From Gammaproteobacteria bacterium (GTDB taxonomy: Bacteria > Pseudomonadota > Gammaproteobacteria > Pseudomonadales > Ketobacteraceae), in NCBI GenBank assembly GCA_013178375.1, contig JABLXQ010000004.1, positions 119,566 to 183,565 on the forward strand: a DNA stretch of 64,000 nt. Direction: 5' to 3'. Below, piece by piece: positions 1-10,667 of this stretch. The translations under genes and the position numbers were made by a program. The notes beneath the pieces were generated by a model. The model ran no database searches, was not told the origin of the DNA, and was given only the letters and a program-made list of their open reading frames with translations. Positions within the stretch are counted from its first letter, which is position 1. Each line of letters starts with the position of its first letter.

Positions 1-3000
1 GGCTTTGATCCACCACTGCCGTGTCATAGCGTTTGAACCCGGCCACCACGATGCTGTCGGCGCCCGTAATCCGCACGCCGGAATCGTTGAAGTTCACATC
101 ATCGTTCGTTGCATTGCGCTGTGTCTGGAACTGCACGGTGCCGCCATTCCCATTACGAATGCCATCACCATTACCGGCCACATGGATGCGGCTGCCATCG
201 GCCAGATCGACAAAGCCCTGCCGCGACGACAACACCACCTTGCCGCCCTCTTCACCAGTACCGGTTGCGCTGGCATCCAGTTGTGCAGTCGCGTCCAGTC
301 GCACATCATCACGGCCGAACAAACCAATCGTGCCACCCTCGGCACCCGACGCATCAAGGCGGCTGCCGACAACAACGGCGCCGCCGTCGGCGCTGAATTC
401 AATGTTGCCTGCTTTTACATTGTTGCCCGACGCCAATTCAATATCGCCATTACGCGCACGCCAGGTTTGCGTGTCGCCAAAGCCCGCCAGTTGCGGCAGC
501 AGGCTTTGCACATTGCTGCCCTGCGCCACATCCACGCTGACCTTGCCGCCAGGGGACTGGGCAAAACGCTGGACGATGGGTGCGGATTTCAGATCCACCG
601 CACCATTGGCAGCAGACAATTCCAGGGTTCCACTGGCTGCATCGACGTGCGGTGATGAAACATCGATAACCGTGCCTGTCTGCGTCACGATATCGCCATT
701 AACAGTTTTCAGGCGCACTGTTCCGGCATCCGACACCACGGTATCGCCGGCGAAATCAGTCGCGCGCCCGGCCACACTCAATGCCGCCTGATTGCCCAGG
801 CTGATGCCGTTCTGCGCCTGCACCTCAATCAAGCCACTGGCGGCCTGCACGCTGGTATCCAGACTGATATGATCACCGGCAAAATGCAGATACGCGCCCA
901 AGCCATCCTGCTGCGACACAGGTGCAGCTCCTGCGCTCGTCACAGCCAGATCACCGGTTGCCTGCAGATTCAAATCAGTACCGTTCGCGGCTTGCAGCTG
1001 CGCAGTCGCCAGATTCATATCAGCCGACGATTGCAAAGCAAACTTGCCAGAAGCGCGGGTGACATCCGTCGCGGTGAGTTGCGCCACGTCGAAGCCCGAC
1101 AGCTTCATGGTGGAAAGGGAATCGCTGCCACCGGTGAGACTGGCCGCTGCCGTATTGAATTCAATCTGGCCCCCCACCTGCGCAACATCCTCGGCCATGC
1201 TGCCGGAGGAATTTCTCAGCGTGATCGATTCAGCCGCAATGAACTGCACATCGAGCCGCACGGCTCCCACCGCGTTGATAGCGGTGGCATCCAGGGTCAG
1301 ACGGTTCACATCCAGCGTGAAATCCGACGCGATATCAATGGTGGACAAGCTGGTCAGCAGCAGTTCTCTTGCATTCAGATTATTGAGCGCCGCCTGCGAC
1401 AGCGCCATGCCCGACGCCGCTTCGCTGGCACCCAGCACCATTTTTCCGGAACCAAAGCCGGCGGTGCCGAACGTATCGATCTGGCCCTGGACAATGGCAC
1501 TGCCACTGGCATCCAGCACCAGCGCGCCCTGGCCAAACACTGAGGTACCGGACTGGATCTCCAGCACACCGGTACTGCCAGTGGCATTGCTGCGCCGCAC
1601 CTGCACCGCGTCACCCACCGATGCCTGCAACAACGCGCCGTCACCTTCAATGTTCACCACACCGCCTGCAGTTTTACCGCCGCGCGTGGTATTGATCCGT
1701 GCGGCGTTTTCCACCTTCACGGTCTGCTTCGCGGCCAGCAGCAATTCGCTCGCCGTCATGTCCACGTCGCCCGCCACCGTCACTGTGTTGGCGTTCACCG
1801 TAATGTTGGTGCCATCGGCGCCGGCGCTGCGGGTGCCACCCAGCAGCATGCTGTCGACGTTCAACTGTTCCAGCTCGCCGGCAACCAGTTGAATGCCTTC
1901 GATGGCGTCAGACCGGCTTCCCACCAGCGTGATGTTTTCTGCCGTCACATCCATGCGGCCGCCCACGCCATTGCCGCTGACCGAGGCCAGAATGTCACCG
2001 TCAATATCCAGCTGGCTGATGGCGTCATAGAGGACACGCCCGGCATCCTGCGGCCGCGTGCCGCTGGCGCTGAAAAATTCACTGGCGGAATACAGATTGA
2101 ATTCGCTGCGCGTCAGTGCGACGGACCCTTGTTCCACTACAAACGCAGACCACAGGCTGTCACTCACGCCACTGCCGGCATTGCCCAGCTTGCCGGCAAC
2201 CACTGTCGTACCCGCTGCCGTTTCGATCTTCAGGCCTGGTTGCGTGCTATAGCCCTGCGGGGTCACCAGCAGCGCACCCGGCAACAGCGCATAGCGCGCC
2301 GGCATGACGGCATAGCTCACGTTCGGGTCCAGTCCCGAGCCGGCTTCAAAGCGAACGGTGTCACCAATTGCATAGGGGAAATTCGCCATTTCAACCGCAT
2401 CGTAGGCGGCCCATTTGCTGCCGTAGGTCGGCACGATTGCAAAGGATTCGCCAGCGGCACCGGTTAGGGCATAACTCAATACATCTTTCGATCCGCCGGG
2501 GCCTGGCACAAATTCATAGGCCAGCAGATCGCCGCCACCGCTGATGTCCACCACTGCGCCATCCTGGTGTTCGATGGCGGGGCCGCTCAATGAAATGCTT
2601 TTCTCTCCCAGGGTTCTGACTACCTGCGGCGCGCCGGACAGAACCGGATACAGCCAGCTGCCGTCAGCCTGCACTTCGCCCATGATGACGGTCTGCGCTT
2701 CGCCAGACACGCTGGTTTTACTGCCGTTTTCCAGTACCAGACTTTGCCGTGCGTTCAGATCGATGGTGCCGAACGGCGCTTTCAGGATGCCGTCCTGCAC
2801 GATGTTGTCAGCATTTACGGTGATCGAACCGAGCGCTGAATACACCGCATAGTCGTTATCGATTCTGAAGGCGCCATCGGTGGATTCACCGCGCACGGTG
2901 ATGGTCGAATCGGTCGACTGCAAATCAAACGTATAGGACGTTTGGGTCGCACTGTAGATCTGGCTGGCCAACAGGTCGGCGTCGCCGTAGGCCGTCAGGG

Positions 3001-6000
3001 AACCGGTGGGCAAATCGCGGGAACTAGCATTGGCGAGCCCGCCACGCAGACGGATATCGCCGTGGCTGTTCAGCGCGACTTTTTCTGCATCGCGAAATGC
3101 AATGTCGCCCAACAGGTCGATAAATGCGGCGTTGGCGGTGAAACGGCCATTGAGCGGCAACTGCTCATCACCCGCATTTGAATTAATCTCATCTGTGTAG
3201 CGAGTACCAATCCCCACATAGGGTGCGGCCACGCTGGCATCAAAACCTTCCACCACGATGGCCGGCGTTTCCAGCCGGATCGATTCCGACGCGGTGAGGG
3301 TTTTGTCGGTCGCGAACGTGATGCGGGATTCAGGTCTGCGGATTACGTCCGCGTGGTTTGTCTGATGATTCTCATCATTCAAGGCGTGCAATCCGATGTT
3401 ACCGAATCCGCCTGCATTGATTGCATCAACGTTCAGATACGCGACACCGTTGTCATACTGTTGATTGCCACCGACGGCAGCAACAATATTTCCGGTATCT
3501 TGCAGTTGCTGCAGGAATCCGGAATCCGTTGCCTGATCCTCCACACGAATTTCCAGCTCATAATCAACAAACGAACGGTCACGGTCGTCGATAGCCCCCG
3601 TGAACCGGTTGTCAGTAGTCATGGTGACATCCAGCGATCCCGCCTTGCCACCCGCCGCCGCACGCGCAGACAAACCGGAATTCAGAAAGATTCCTTCCGA
3701 CGCCTTCAAATTGATGGCGCCGGCGGCAAGGCCGACCGGCTCGGAAACGACGCGACCCGCACGGGCATCGTAATAGCGGTTGGCACTGGCCAGACCGTCT
3801 GCGCGAATCGAAGCGCCATCGTCACCGAGAATGTAGCCACCGTCCGCAGCGATGCCGACCGTTCCTGCAGCATGAAATGAGAGATCGGTAACACCCAATG
3901 TGTTGACTTCGCCCTTCACGGTAGTTGCGCTTACATCGATCAAGCTGCCGTCACGCAAAATGACCGCAAGATCGGAATCCAGCGAGTTGCGGCGGTCAAC
4001 ATGTTCAGAGGTACTGACCGCAAGGCTCACGGTGCCACCCTGTGCGATGATCGATCCGGCATGATCAATGCTGCCGCCGACTGCCTTCAGCGCAATAGCG
4101 GCGCCCGGCAACCCCTGAATCAACGCTCCCTCGCCAATGCGAATACCGTCCGCAATCGATCCCGGTACATCTGCCGACTTCAGCAACAGGTCAATTCCAG
4201 CACGCCAGTCTTCCCGCAGGCCGGCAGTATCAACCACTTGCGCCAGGGAATTCATGTCGGCACCGGAAGCCACATTGCGATAGTTGCCCTCACGCATGCG
4301 GAATTGTTCGCCGACCAGATCGATGTGGGTGCCATTGGCAACGTCAATGCCATTCAAACCGGCGTCCAGCACAACCTTGCTGAAACCGCCCGCACGCAAC
4401 TCATCCGCCTCCAGCTGAATCACGCCGGGTGAGTTGTCGTTCACGCCCGCTGAGGGGGGCCCAATATGGAATCCAGCGCCAGCCAGCGTCAGCGTGCCGC
4501 CCTGCGCCAGTGAATGACTGGACGCATTGCCGTTGTATTCCAGTGCGCCGCCGTATTCAAATCGGCTGGCGCTTACGGTAACGTCACCGCCCTTACCGCC
4601 CTGCAATGTGCCTTTGGCATTCAGCCAGGCGCCACCGTTGGCCCGCAGATTTACACCCTGCGCCACTTGCACTGAGCCTTTGGAAATCAGTTCGATGGCG
4701 CCGGCATCCGTGTTCACCGCCGCATTCGGATTGGCACCCAGCAATGGATTGTCATTGATCCAGGCACCGCTGGTATCGATGGTGACATCAGCACCCACCG
4801 AAAGAGTGTGCACCATTTGTAGTTCAGTGGCGTCGGGATTGGGTACATCTGTAGTGGAAATCGAAACAGCGCCACTCCGATTGGTAATGTCGCCCAGAAT
4901 GCTGACATCGCCACCCTTGAGATCAAGCACGCCATTGCCGTCCAGCGTCAGGGCCGTGCCCTGCGTCAGCGTCAGATCACGGCCGGCTTTGATGGAAATG
5001 CTGTCGGCCGAGTTTCTGAAACGCTCGACAGAAATTTTCGTCAGGTCATCATCAGCCGTGCCAGCCAGTCTGTCCTGCAAATACTGCTGATACTCACTTT
5101 CTGCCACCAGCGCAATGGCCTGCTGGCTGGATTTGAAATGATTCAGGTCCAGATCGACCCTGCCACCGGACACCTGATTGCTGCCGGTGCGCTGATACGG
5201 GCCGCTGACGGTATCAGCAATCACCGAGCCGCCATATTCCGCGGCGTGGGATTTGATGTTAAAGGAGCCTGCGTCCTTGCCTTCAACATAGCCTTTGACA
5301 AAGGTTCCCTTGCCGGCTCCCACGCTGGAGGATTTTATTTTCTCCACCACGTTCCAGCGGGCGTTGTAACGCTCATTGCCGCTGATCACGGCGTCATAAT
5401 TGACATTGGGATTGGCATCGCTGATGTAGACCAGATTGCCGTTATCCACCAGCTGGCTTTCAAGCACATAGCCAGACTTGTAATTCACGGCACCGCCGGA
5501 CACATCCACCTGCGCGCCTTGCTGGAAATCAACGTTGCCTTCGCTGTAAACGTTGACCTTGCCACCGGCACTCAGGCGCTCATCCACCGTGCGCTCGACC
5601 TTGGCCAGATAGGCGGAGATATCGGCGAATTCAATATCGTCGGCATCGCGAATATCGACAAAGGCGGTCTCCCCCCGAATGTCGGCATCGTTGCGCTGCA
5701 ACGGCGAATCTTTCAGCTCGTCACCGCGCAATTCTATTTCCAGCGAATTGCGTTCCATGCCCACCACCGCGGTGTCCATGCCGGAAACATCGATCTTGCT
5801 GCCCGAATGCAGAGTGACACTGGCGTCGTTTGTGAGGGTTCCCACCGCCATGGGATCATCAGGCTTCTCTGTAGCCACCATTGAGACCACACCGCCACGG
5901 CTGGTAACGCTCGCGCGATCTTTCACTTCAATGGTCTTGCCCATCACTTCAACGAACGACACCGGTTGCGCATTGCTGTCGGCAGAGGTTTTCGTACTGC

Positions 6001-7081
6001 TTTCCGGCACCACTTCCGTCACGCTGCCTTCGTGCAACGTCACCCGACCGGCCTGAGAGGATTTCGCATACTTGGCATCGAACGCCTTCATGTCGGAATC
6101 CAGCGCGCCGTCTGCCATCAGCACACCGGCCAGCAGCTGGTTCTGGAGAGTACCATCGTCCAGTGCGCCGATAGAGTTCACCGTGTCCCGCGCCAGCAAC
6201 CGGATCGTGCCGTTCGCATTCACGCTGGTGGTGGCCTTCAACTGGCCGCGCTGATCGATATTCAGTGCAGACAGCGTGATATTGCCACGGTCTGCGACAA
6301 TCTTGCCGGCGTGATCGATATCACCGCCACTGTTCACTTCCACCAGCATGCCGCGCAGATCGGGATCTTGCGATGCCGCCAGATACACCTGGTCCTTTGC
6401 CGCCGCCAGAATGGTCTGGCCGCCGGGCGTGGTGATCGACGATCCGTTCTGCGTTTCCACCTTGGGCGCAAACAGAAATACACTGCCGCCTTCGCCTGTA
6501 ATGATGCGCGCACCTTCCACACCATCGATGCTGCCTTCCAGCACGATCGCCGCATTCTCGCCAGCACCGCCTTCGAACGCGGCCTTGCCGTCACTGATGG
6601 CCTTGACGAAGGATTCGTTCATGATCAGGTCTTCGTCCACGTTAAGTGCCGTCGCAACCAGCGACGCCACTTCCACGACGGAATTCCTGCCGAAGATCAC
6701 ACCGTTGCTATCAACTATATAGATGATGCCATTGGCCGACAGCTTGCCATTGATCCGCGACGCAGCCTGGCCACCGCCCACAATCCTGTTCAGCGCAATG
6801 GAACTGCTATTGGGCTGGTCGAATTTGACCGACGCTTTGTCACCGATATTGAACGTGTCCCACTGCAATGAAACGCGGTCGGAAATCTGCTTCACGGTCA
6901 TGTCGGTGGCCGTTTCCACCCGCGTGGCGGCACCCTGGCTAACCCAGTCCACATTGGCCTTGGGCAGTTCCGTTGGAGCAACATCGGCGCGCACCAGAAT
7001 GGGTTGCCACACCAGCAGCGAAATCAGACTGTATACACCGGTCTGCCGCAAACCATTGATCACATCAGGACGTTCTCTCAC
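1..7081 (-). CDS. TpsA: filamentous haemagglutinin-type two-partner exoprotein (3' end beyond window)
   Basis: About 2360 residues are visible in one open frame running off the left edge, so the C-terminus is missing. The likely start is a GTG at 7081, just after a GGGGGAG Shine-Dalgarno; no ATG precedes the signal sequence in frame. A hydrophobic signal segment (residues about 16-32, ending LVRA) is followed by a TPS/FHA N-terminal secretion domain with LNRIVGG (about 97-103) and SNGVIFG (about 125-131), the conserved motifs of this domain. The rest is beta-helix-like, rich in G, D, N and S, with recurring VDVSGG/IDVS units. The family is exported through a TpsB pore and acts at the cell surface as adhesin, biofilm factor or toxin carrier; which one depends on the unseen C-terminus. 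The tpsB gene lies directly upstream, as expected for one operon. Confidence 0.9.
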   Translation of the reverse strand, partial: MRERPDVINGLRQTGVYSLISLLVWQPILVRADVAPTELPKANVDWVSQGAATRVETATDMTVKQISDRVSLQWDTFNIGDKASVKFDQPNSSSIALNRIVGGGQAASRINGKLSANGIIYIVDSNGVIFGRNSVVEVASLVATALNVDEDLIMNESFVKAISDGKAAFEGGAGENAAIVLEGSIDGVEGARIITGEGGSVFLFAPKVETQNGSSITTPGGQTILAAAKDQVYLAASQDPDLRGMLVEVNSGGDIDHAGKIVADRGNITLSALNIDQRGQLKATTSVNANGTIRLLARDTVNSIGALDDGTLQNQLLAGVLMADGALDSDMKAFDAKYAKSSQAGRVTLHEGSVTEVVPESSTKTSADSNAQPVSFVEVMGKTIEVKDRASVTSRGGVVSMVATEKPDDPMAVGTLTNDASVTLHSGSKIDVSGMDTAVVGMERNSLEIELRGDELKDSPLQRNDADIRGETAFVDIRDADDIEFADISAYLAKVERTVDERLSAGGKVNVYSEGNVDFQQGAQVDVSGGAVNYKSGYVLESQLVDNGNLVYISDANPNVNYDAVISGNERYNARWNVVEKIKSSSVGAGKGTFVKGYVEGKDAGSFNIKSHAAEYGGSVIADTVSGPYQRTGSNQVSGGRVDLDLNHFKSSQQAIALVAESEYQQYLQDRLAGTADDDLTKISVERFRNSADSISIKAGRDLTLTQGTALTLDGNGVLDLKGGDVSILGDITNRSGAVSISTTDVPNPDATELQMVHTLSVGADVTIDTSGAWINDNPLLGANPNAAVNTDAGAIELISKGSVQVAQGVNLRANGGAWLNAKGTLQGGKGGDVTVSASRFEYGGALEYNGNASSHSLAQGGTLTLAGAGFHIGPPSAGVNDNSPGVIQLEADELRAGGFSKVVLDAGLNGIDVANGTHIDLVGEQFRMREGNYRNVASGADMNSLAQVVDTAGLREDWRAGIDLLLKSADVPGSIADGIRIGEGALIQGLPGAAIALKAVGGSIDHAGSIIAQGGTVSLAVSTSEHVDRRNSLDSDLAVILRDGSLIDVSATTVKGEVNTLGVTDLSFHAAGTVGIAADGGYILGDDGASIRADGLASANRYYDARAGRVVSEPVGLAAGAINLKASEGIFLNSGLSARAAAGGKAGSLDVTMTTDNRFTGAIDDRDRSFVDYELEIRVEDQATDSGFLQQLQDTGNIVAAVGGNQQYDNGVAYLNVDAINAGGFGNIGLHALNDENHQTNHADVIRRPESRITFATDKTLTASESIRLETPAIVVEGFDASVAAPYVGIGTRYTDEINSNAGDEQLPLNGRFTANAAFIDLLGDIAFRDAEKVALNSHGDIRLRGGLANASSRDLPTGSLTAYGDADLLASQIYSATQTSYTFDLQSTDSTITVRGESTDGAFRIDNDYAVYSALGSITVNADNIVQDGILKAPFGTIDLNARQSLVLENGSKTSVSGEAQTVIMGEVQADGSWLYPVLSGAPQVVRTLGEKSISLSGPAIEHQDGAVVDISGGGDLLAYEFVPGPGGSKDVLSYALTGAAGESFAIVPTYGSKWAAYDAVEMANFPYAIGDTVRFEAGSGLDPNVSYAVMPARYALLPGALLVTPQGYSTQPGLKIETAAGTTVVAGKLGNAGSGVSDSLWSAFVVEQGSVALTRSEFNLYSASEFFSASGTRPQDAGRVLYDAISQLDIDGDILASVSGNGVGGRMDVTAENITLVGSRSDAIEGIQLVAGELEQLNVDSMLLGGTRSAGADGTNITVNANTVTVAGDVDMTASELLLAAKQTVKVENAARINTTRGGKTAGGVVNIEGDGALLQASVGDAVQVRRSNATGSTGVLEIQSGTSVFGQGALVLDASGSAIVQGQIDTFGTAGFGSGKMVLGASEAASGMALSQAALNNLNARELLLTSLSTIDIASDFTLDVNRLTLDATAINAVGAVRLDVQFIAAESITLRNSSGSMAEDVAQVGGQIEFNTAAASLTGGSDSLSTMKLSGFDVAQLTATDVTRASGKFALQSSADMNLATAQLQAANGTDLNLQATGDLAVTSAGAAPVSQQDGLGAYLHFAGDHISLDTSVQAASGLIEVQAQNGISLGNQAALSVAGRATDFAGDTVVSDAGTVRLKTVNGDIVTQTGTVIDVSSPHVDAASGTLELSAANGAVDLKSAPIVQRFAQSPGGKVSVDVAQGSNVQSLLPQLAGFGDTQTWRARNGDIELASGNNVKAGNIEFSADGGAVVVGSRLDASGAEGGTIGLFGRDDVRLDATAQLDASATGTGEEGGKVVLSSRQGFVDLADGSRIHVAGNGDGIRNGNGGTVQFQTQRNATNDDVNFNDSGVRITGADSIVVAGFKRYDTAVVDQS

Positions 7082-7226
7082 CAGCTCCCCCGGGGTACCT
7101 GCTTGAATCGCGCGATTCTCACACGCTCTTGTTAACGATATATGACGGTTTGATGTAACCGGCCGAGCGGCCCACCGCAAAAAAGCAGTCGTAACAAACT
7201 CACAACAAAGTCCTGAAAACCGCGAC

Positions 7227-8858
7227 TCAGAACTCCAGCACCAGGGATGCATGCGACCGCAGATCACCCTCTTCGATATCCACTGCTTCACGCAGGGCTA
7301 CCCCCAGGTCCAGCGTGAAAAACAGTGATTTACCCATGCTGAAATCCGTGCCCAACCCCGCGCTCAGCAGCGTGTCTTCGGTTTCAACCCGACGGTTGTC
7401 GCCCTGATCATCGGTCGACAGCGCATCCTTCATCTGCAGCCAGGCACCATCGACGAAGGCGCGCATTCTCAACTCGGAGGATTTCGATTCCAGAATATCC
7501 GGCGTCTCCACATCCGCCGATGCCACCACGCCGTGATCGCCGGTGTCCTGCGATTCGTAGTAGCCACGCACGCTGGCCGAGCCACCCGCGCTTAACTGTT
7601 CGTTGCTGATCAACGCTGAATCCGCAATCTGGATTTTAGCGCGCCCATTCAGGCGCCAGTCATTCTCAAAGCGTTCCTGATGCTTGAAGTTGCCTTGCAC
7701 ATAGAAAAAGTTGGGATGGCTGTAATAGCGCTTGTTCTGAAATTCTTCGGCATCGCCGCCACCCAGAAAATCGCGCAGGCCATTTGTCACGCTGAAGCCC
7801 ACGCGGGTCGTGGAGTCGTCACGCAGGAAGCTGCCGTTATACATGGCAGTGAAAAGGCTGTATTTGATAGGGGTGGAATCCGTATCGGCACCCACCAGAT
7901 TCACGCTTTCATCAAAGTCCTTCAGATCAAAGCCCAGCGACAGCGAATGCACATAGCCAGGGCTGGAATCGAGCGCGCGCACCAATCGCGTTCCGTATAT
8001 TTCACCGTTGCCGACCACGGTAAGATCGGTGAATGTCGACACATCGCTTTCGGATGTCACCGCATAAAACACAACGCGGCTCACATCATCCACTACCGGA
8101 AAGATGTAGGTGCCGGCCAGCACGCGGGATTCATCCGGCTCCTCCGGCGAGTTCTGCGTCTGCAGTGAAATACTGTGATGCTTCTGCCACAGGTTGTCGT
8201 AACTGATGCTGGCCGATGTGCGTAATTTGGTTGTATCCAGGGAATTGTGGTTGTTCACTTCCAGCGAACCGTGCAGCGGTAATTCATCCTTCACCCGCAG
8301 ATCCACTTCCACCGTACCTGGCGTATTGCCTGGCTTCAGCACCGGTGTCACCCGCAGATCCCCGGACGCGCTGTTGACCCGGTTCATGTCGGCCTGAAAA
8401 CTGGGCACATGCATGGGCTGGCCCTGCTGCAACGACCCCACTTCCTGTTTGATCTCGCTGGGCAGGAAGTAGCGCGAACCACTCACCCGCACCCGCGACA
8501 CTTTTCCTTCAACAACATCCAGCGTCACCACGCCACCCACCACATCCTGCTCGGGAATATTCACCAGCACGGTGGGGTAGCCTGCATCGCGATAGCTGCG
8601 CTCCAACTTGCTCGCAGCTTCCTGGATGGTATCAAACGTCTGGTCCGGCCCCAGAAACGGCGTCAGCGTCAGCTCTATGGCTGTCTGCTGCAACAACGTG
8701 TTGCCCTTGACGCGAAATTCCCATACGGCAAAACGCGGCTGCACGGCCTCCTGTTGACTGGGCGCCGCCACCGGCGTATTTGCCGGCGTCACCTCTTCAG
8801 CCACTACTTTCGCGCACATCAGTGCACCCACGCAGACAACGGCGATCGAACGCTTCAA
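7227..8858 (-). CDS. TpsB: ShlB/FhaC-type two-partner outer-membrane transporter
   Basis: A 543-residue Omp85-superfamily pore that should export the adjacent TpsA across the outer membrane. The signal peptide is residues 1-22, two POTRA-like domains lie at about 43-193, and a 16-strand barrel follows. Family motifs are present: VRGY at about 430-433 (loop L6) and FVDGAW at about 468-473. The frame stays open upstream to 8954, but that extension runs through the terminator hairpin of the previous gene. A TTG at 8858, preceded by GGGGGATGGGG and followed at once by a canonical signal peptide (LKRSIAVVCVGAL), is therefore the better start. The 145 bp to tpsA contain no obvious terminator, so co-transcription is likely. 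Confidence 0.93.
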   Translation of the reverse strand: MKRSIAVVCVGALMCAKVVAEEVTPANTPVAAPSQQEAVQPRFAVWEFRVKGNTLLQQTAIELTLTPFLGPDQTFDTIQEAASKLERSYRDAGYPTVLVNIPEQDVVGGVVTLDVVEGKVSRVRVSGSRYFLPSEIKQEVGSLQQGQPMHVPSFQADMNRVNSASGDLRVTPVLKPGNTPGTVEVDLRVKDELPLHGSLEVNNHNSLDTTKLRTSASISYDNLWQKHHSISLQTQNSPEEPDESRVLAGTYIFPVVDDVSRVVFYAVTSESDVSTFTDLTVVGNGEIYGTRLVRALDSSPGYVHSLSLGFDLKDFDESVNLVGADTDSTPIKYSLFTAMYNGSFLRDDSTTRVGFSVTNGLRDFLGGGDAEEFQNKRYYSHPNFFYVQGNFKHQERFENDWRLNGRAKIQIADSALISNEQLSAGGSASVRGYYESQDTGDHGVVASADVETPDILESKSSELRMRAFVDGAWLQMKDALSTDDQGDNRRVETEDTLLSAGLGTDFSMGKSLFFTLDLGVALREAVDIEEGDLRSHASLVLEF

Positions 8859-8909
8859 ACCCCATCCCCCAGGATTGGTTAAACATGATTTTTGCAAATT
8901 GCAGAAATG

Positions 8910-8939
8910 AAAAAGGCCAGCCCCATGACAGGGCTGGCC
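8910..8939 (-). terminator. Rho-independent terminator after the PstS-like gene
   Basis: Perfect 9-bp stem GGCCAGCCC/GGGCTGGCC (8915-8923 with 8931-8939), a 7-nt loop, and five Ts on the minus strand (8910-8914). It lies 37 bp after the stop of the upstream gene and about 50 bp before the tpsB start. Confidence 0.88.
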
Positions 8940-8976
8940 AACTTTACTGCGCAAATATGACAGTTAAACTGCCAGA

Positions 8977-10584
8977 TTATTGCTTCTTCATGTCGAAGGT
9001 GCCGCGGGCAACCTGAGCGTTACAGGTAGACATACCGCTGGCGCCGCGAGTGAACTGCATGATCGGCAGGTTCGGGTTGAACGGCACTACCGGAGTAGCT
9101 GTAGCGGACAACCAGCCCACCGGACCGTAAGAAGAACCGAACGTATCGTTCAGCGGCTTCAGAACGGCTGGCTTGGCGAAGTCTACACGCAGCTGGTTCA
9201 TGATGGCTTTGGCATTGCCAGCCGGCGCAGGAATACCGTTGGTCAGTGCCTTGCGGTACTGCATGGTGCTGGAAGCCCAGTCCATGTAGTTGCCGGTGGC
9301 AACGTTCTGCAGGGTCGGAGCTGCACCGTTGATCTTCAGGTAGCTGTACTTGGTGCTGGTCTTCTCCAGAGACTGCACGCCCAGCGCCCAGGTACCAACG
9401 CCTTGCAGGTCGTTCAGACAGAATTCAACGTCGCCAGAGCCGCTGTTCTCAAACACGACAGCCTCGCCTTCCGGCAGGCCGCGCTGGTCAGCATAACGTG
9501 CCCAGGCTCCACCGGCGGTGCAATCGGCTTCTGCCAGGTTCTGCGCGCCTTTGTCGCTGTGACAGATTGTGTTGTCAGCAGCAGCAAAGCCGGCAGATGC
9601 GTTGCAAGGTACGTTCAGGAACATGGCATTGGCCACCGCCTGGGTACCGGAACCGTCCACACGGCGGCAGATGGTGACCGACGTGTTGGCAGGAACCGGC
9701 AGACCGGCATTGGCGGCCACGGTCAGCAGATCGGTACCACCGAAGGAAATGGAGTCCCAGGTGCCGATGGAGCCTTTCAGCAGCGCGCCAATCTGATCAT
9801 CGGTCATCGACGGCATGTTGGCCAGAATCTGGGCCTGGGTCGCGGTTTCGCTGGTGCCTTCCACGATGTTGTCGCCATCCAGGTCAGTGTCCAGACCCTG
9901 CGCCGCCTGCAGTGCGCCGTACAGCGCGTTGGTCACCGGAATACCGAAAGTCAGGGCTGCAATGGTCCGGACATCCAGGTTGGCGATCTGGGCGTTGGTA
10001 ATGGAAGAGAAACCGGCAGGCACGTTAGGGGATTTGAACAGAGCCGGCTCGGCGTCGGAAATACCCAGGTCGGCCACTACGTTTTCAGTGGTGCTGCCGC
10101 ACTTGAATACGTCGGCAGTAGCAGTCACCTTACAGTTGGTCGGGTTCAGCGCCATCATGCTGATGGGAGCGGCATCGGACACCGGCTGCACACCCCAGCC
10201 CGAACCGCCGGCAGAACGCTTGCGGAACAGCACGTTGATGTTGGTCGCGCCGGACCAGCCGGTAACCTTGGTGCGGTCAACGGTACAGAAATAAGCGGAA
10301 TAGCCGGCACCCGGATGCTTGGGTGTGGAGCCGGCGCAGGCAGGATCGGAACCGGTGGTGCAAGTGTCAGTGTAGATGGACAGAGTGCCAGCCACGCACA
10401 GATTGTCCATTACATCCTTGAAGCCTTTGTCGGATGCGCTGGCACCGGCAATGTTGATGGTCATGGCAGGGGTTACGGCAGGCAGTGCAGGGTTGATACC
10501 GTTCAGGTTCAGGCCGGCGAATGCGCCAGTGCTGGCGAATGCAGTTGCAGCTACAACAGCTGCATGCAGTTTGTTCAGTTTCAT
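8977..10584 (-). CDS. Secreted PstS-like (phosphate-binding-protein fold) protein
   Basis: A 535-residue exported protein with a clear Sec signal (residues 1-23, ending GAFA). The opening INIAGASASDKGF and the later segment around CRRVDGSGTQA resemble substrate-binding proteins of the PstS type. Against a simple uptake role, no pstCAB permease is nearby, the protein is much longer than PstS (about 320-350), and it has several cysteines plus a calcium-loop-like DTDLDGDN at about residues 230-237. The start is an ATG with GGAG eight bases upstream. It follows the VPxPA-CTERM gene by 83 bp and ends before a strong terminator, so the two may form a short surface-protein operon. The ligand is unknown; an extracellular or matrix role is possible. 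Confidence 0.7.
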   Translation of the reverse strand: MKLNKLHAAVVAATAFASTGAFAGLNLNGINPALPAVTPAMTINIAGASASDKGFKDVMDNLCVAGTLSIYTDTCTTGSDPACAGSTPKHPGAGYSAYFCTVDRTKVTGWSGATNINVLFRKRSAGGSGWGVQPVSDAAPISMMALNPTNCKVTATADVFKCGSTTENVVADLGISDAEPALFKSPNVPAGFSSITNAQIANLDVRTIAALTFGIPVTNALYGALQAAQGLDTDLDGDNIVEGTSETATQAQILANMPSMTDDQIGALLKGSIGTWDSISFGGTDLLTVAANAGLPVPANTSVTICRRVDGSGTQAVANAMFLNVPCNASAGFAAADNTICHSDKGAQNLAEADCTAGGAWARYADQRGLPEGEAVVFENSGSGDVEFCLNDLQGVGTWALGVQSLEKTSTKYSYLKINGAAPTLQNVATGNYMDWASSTMQYRKALTNGIPAPAGNAKAIMNQLRVDFAKPAVLKPLNDTFGSSYGPVGWLSATATPVVPFNPNLPIMQFTRGASGMSTCNAQVARGTFDMKKQ

Positions 10585-10629
10585 GGGATTGCTCCAGATT
10601 GCGTTTCAGGAAAATAAAGGCGTTCAAAC

Positions 10630-10651
10630 GGGAGCAGCCTGGGCTGCTCCC
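10630..10651 (-). terminator. Hairpin between the VPxPA-CTERM and PstS-like genes
   Basis: Perfect inverted repeat GGGAGCAGCC/GGCTGCTCCC with a two-base centre, 17 bp after the VPxPA-CTERM stop on the minus strand. Only a weak T tract follows, so it may attenuate or protect the mRNA end rather than fully terminate. Confidence 0.55.
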
Positions 10652-10667
10652 TCGCAGCAGGCTGCGA

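Noticed and set aside
5..6871. Many long plus-strand frames opposite the exoprotein gene
   Set aside because: They lie codon-aligned or shifted opposite a single continuous minus frame with signal peptide and TPS motifs, lack ribosome sites and family matches, and are shadows of that gene.
8859..8954. N-terminal extension of the TpsB frame
   Set aside because: It reads through the terminator of the preceding gene and puts 32 residues before a perfect signal peptide.
8977..10584. Calling the PstS-like gene pstS of a phosphate ABC system
   Set aside because: Length, cysteines, calcium-type loop and missing permease genes do not fit; only the fold-type resemblance is kept.
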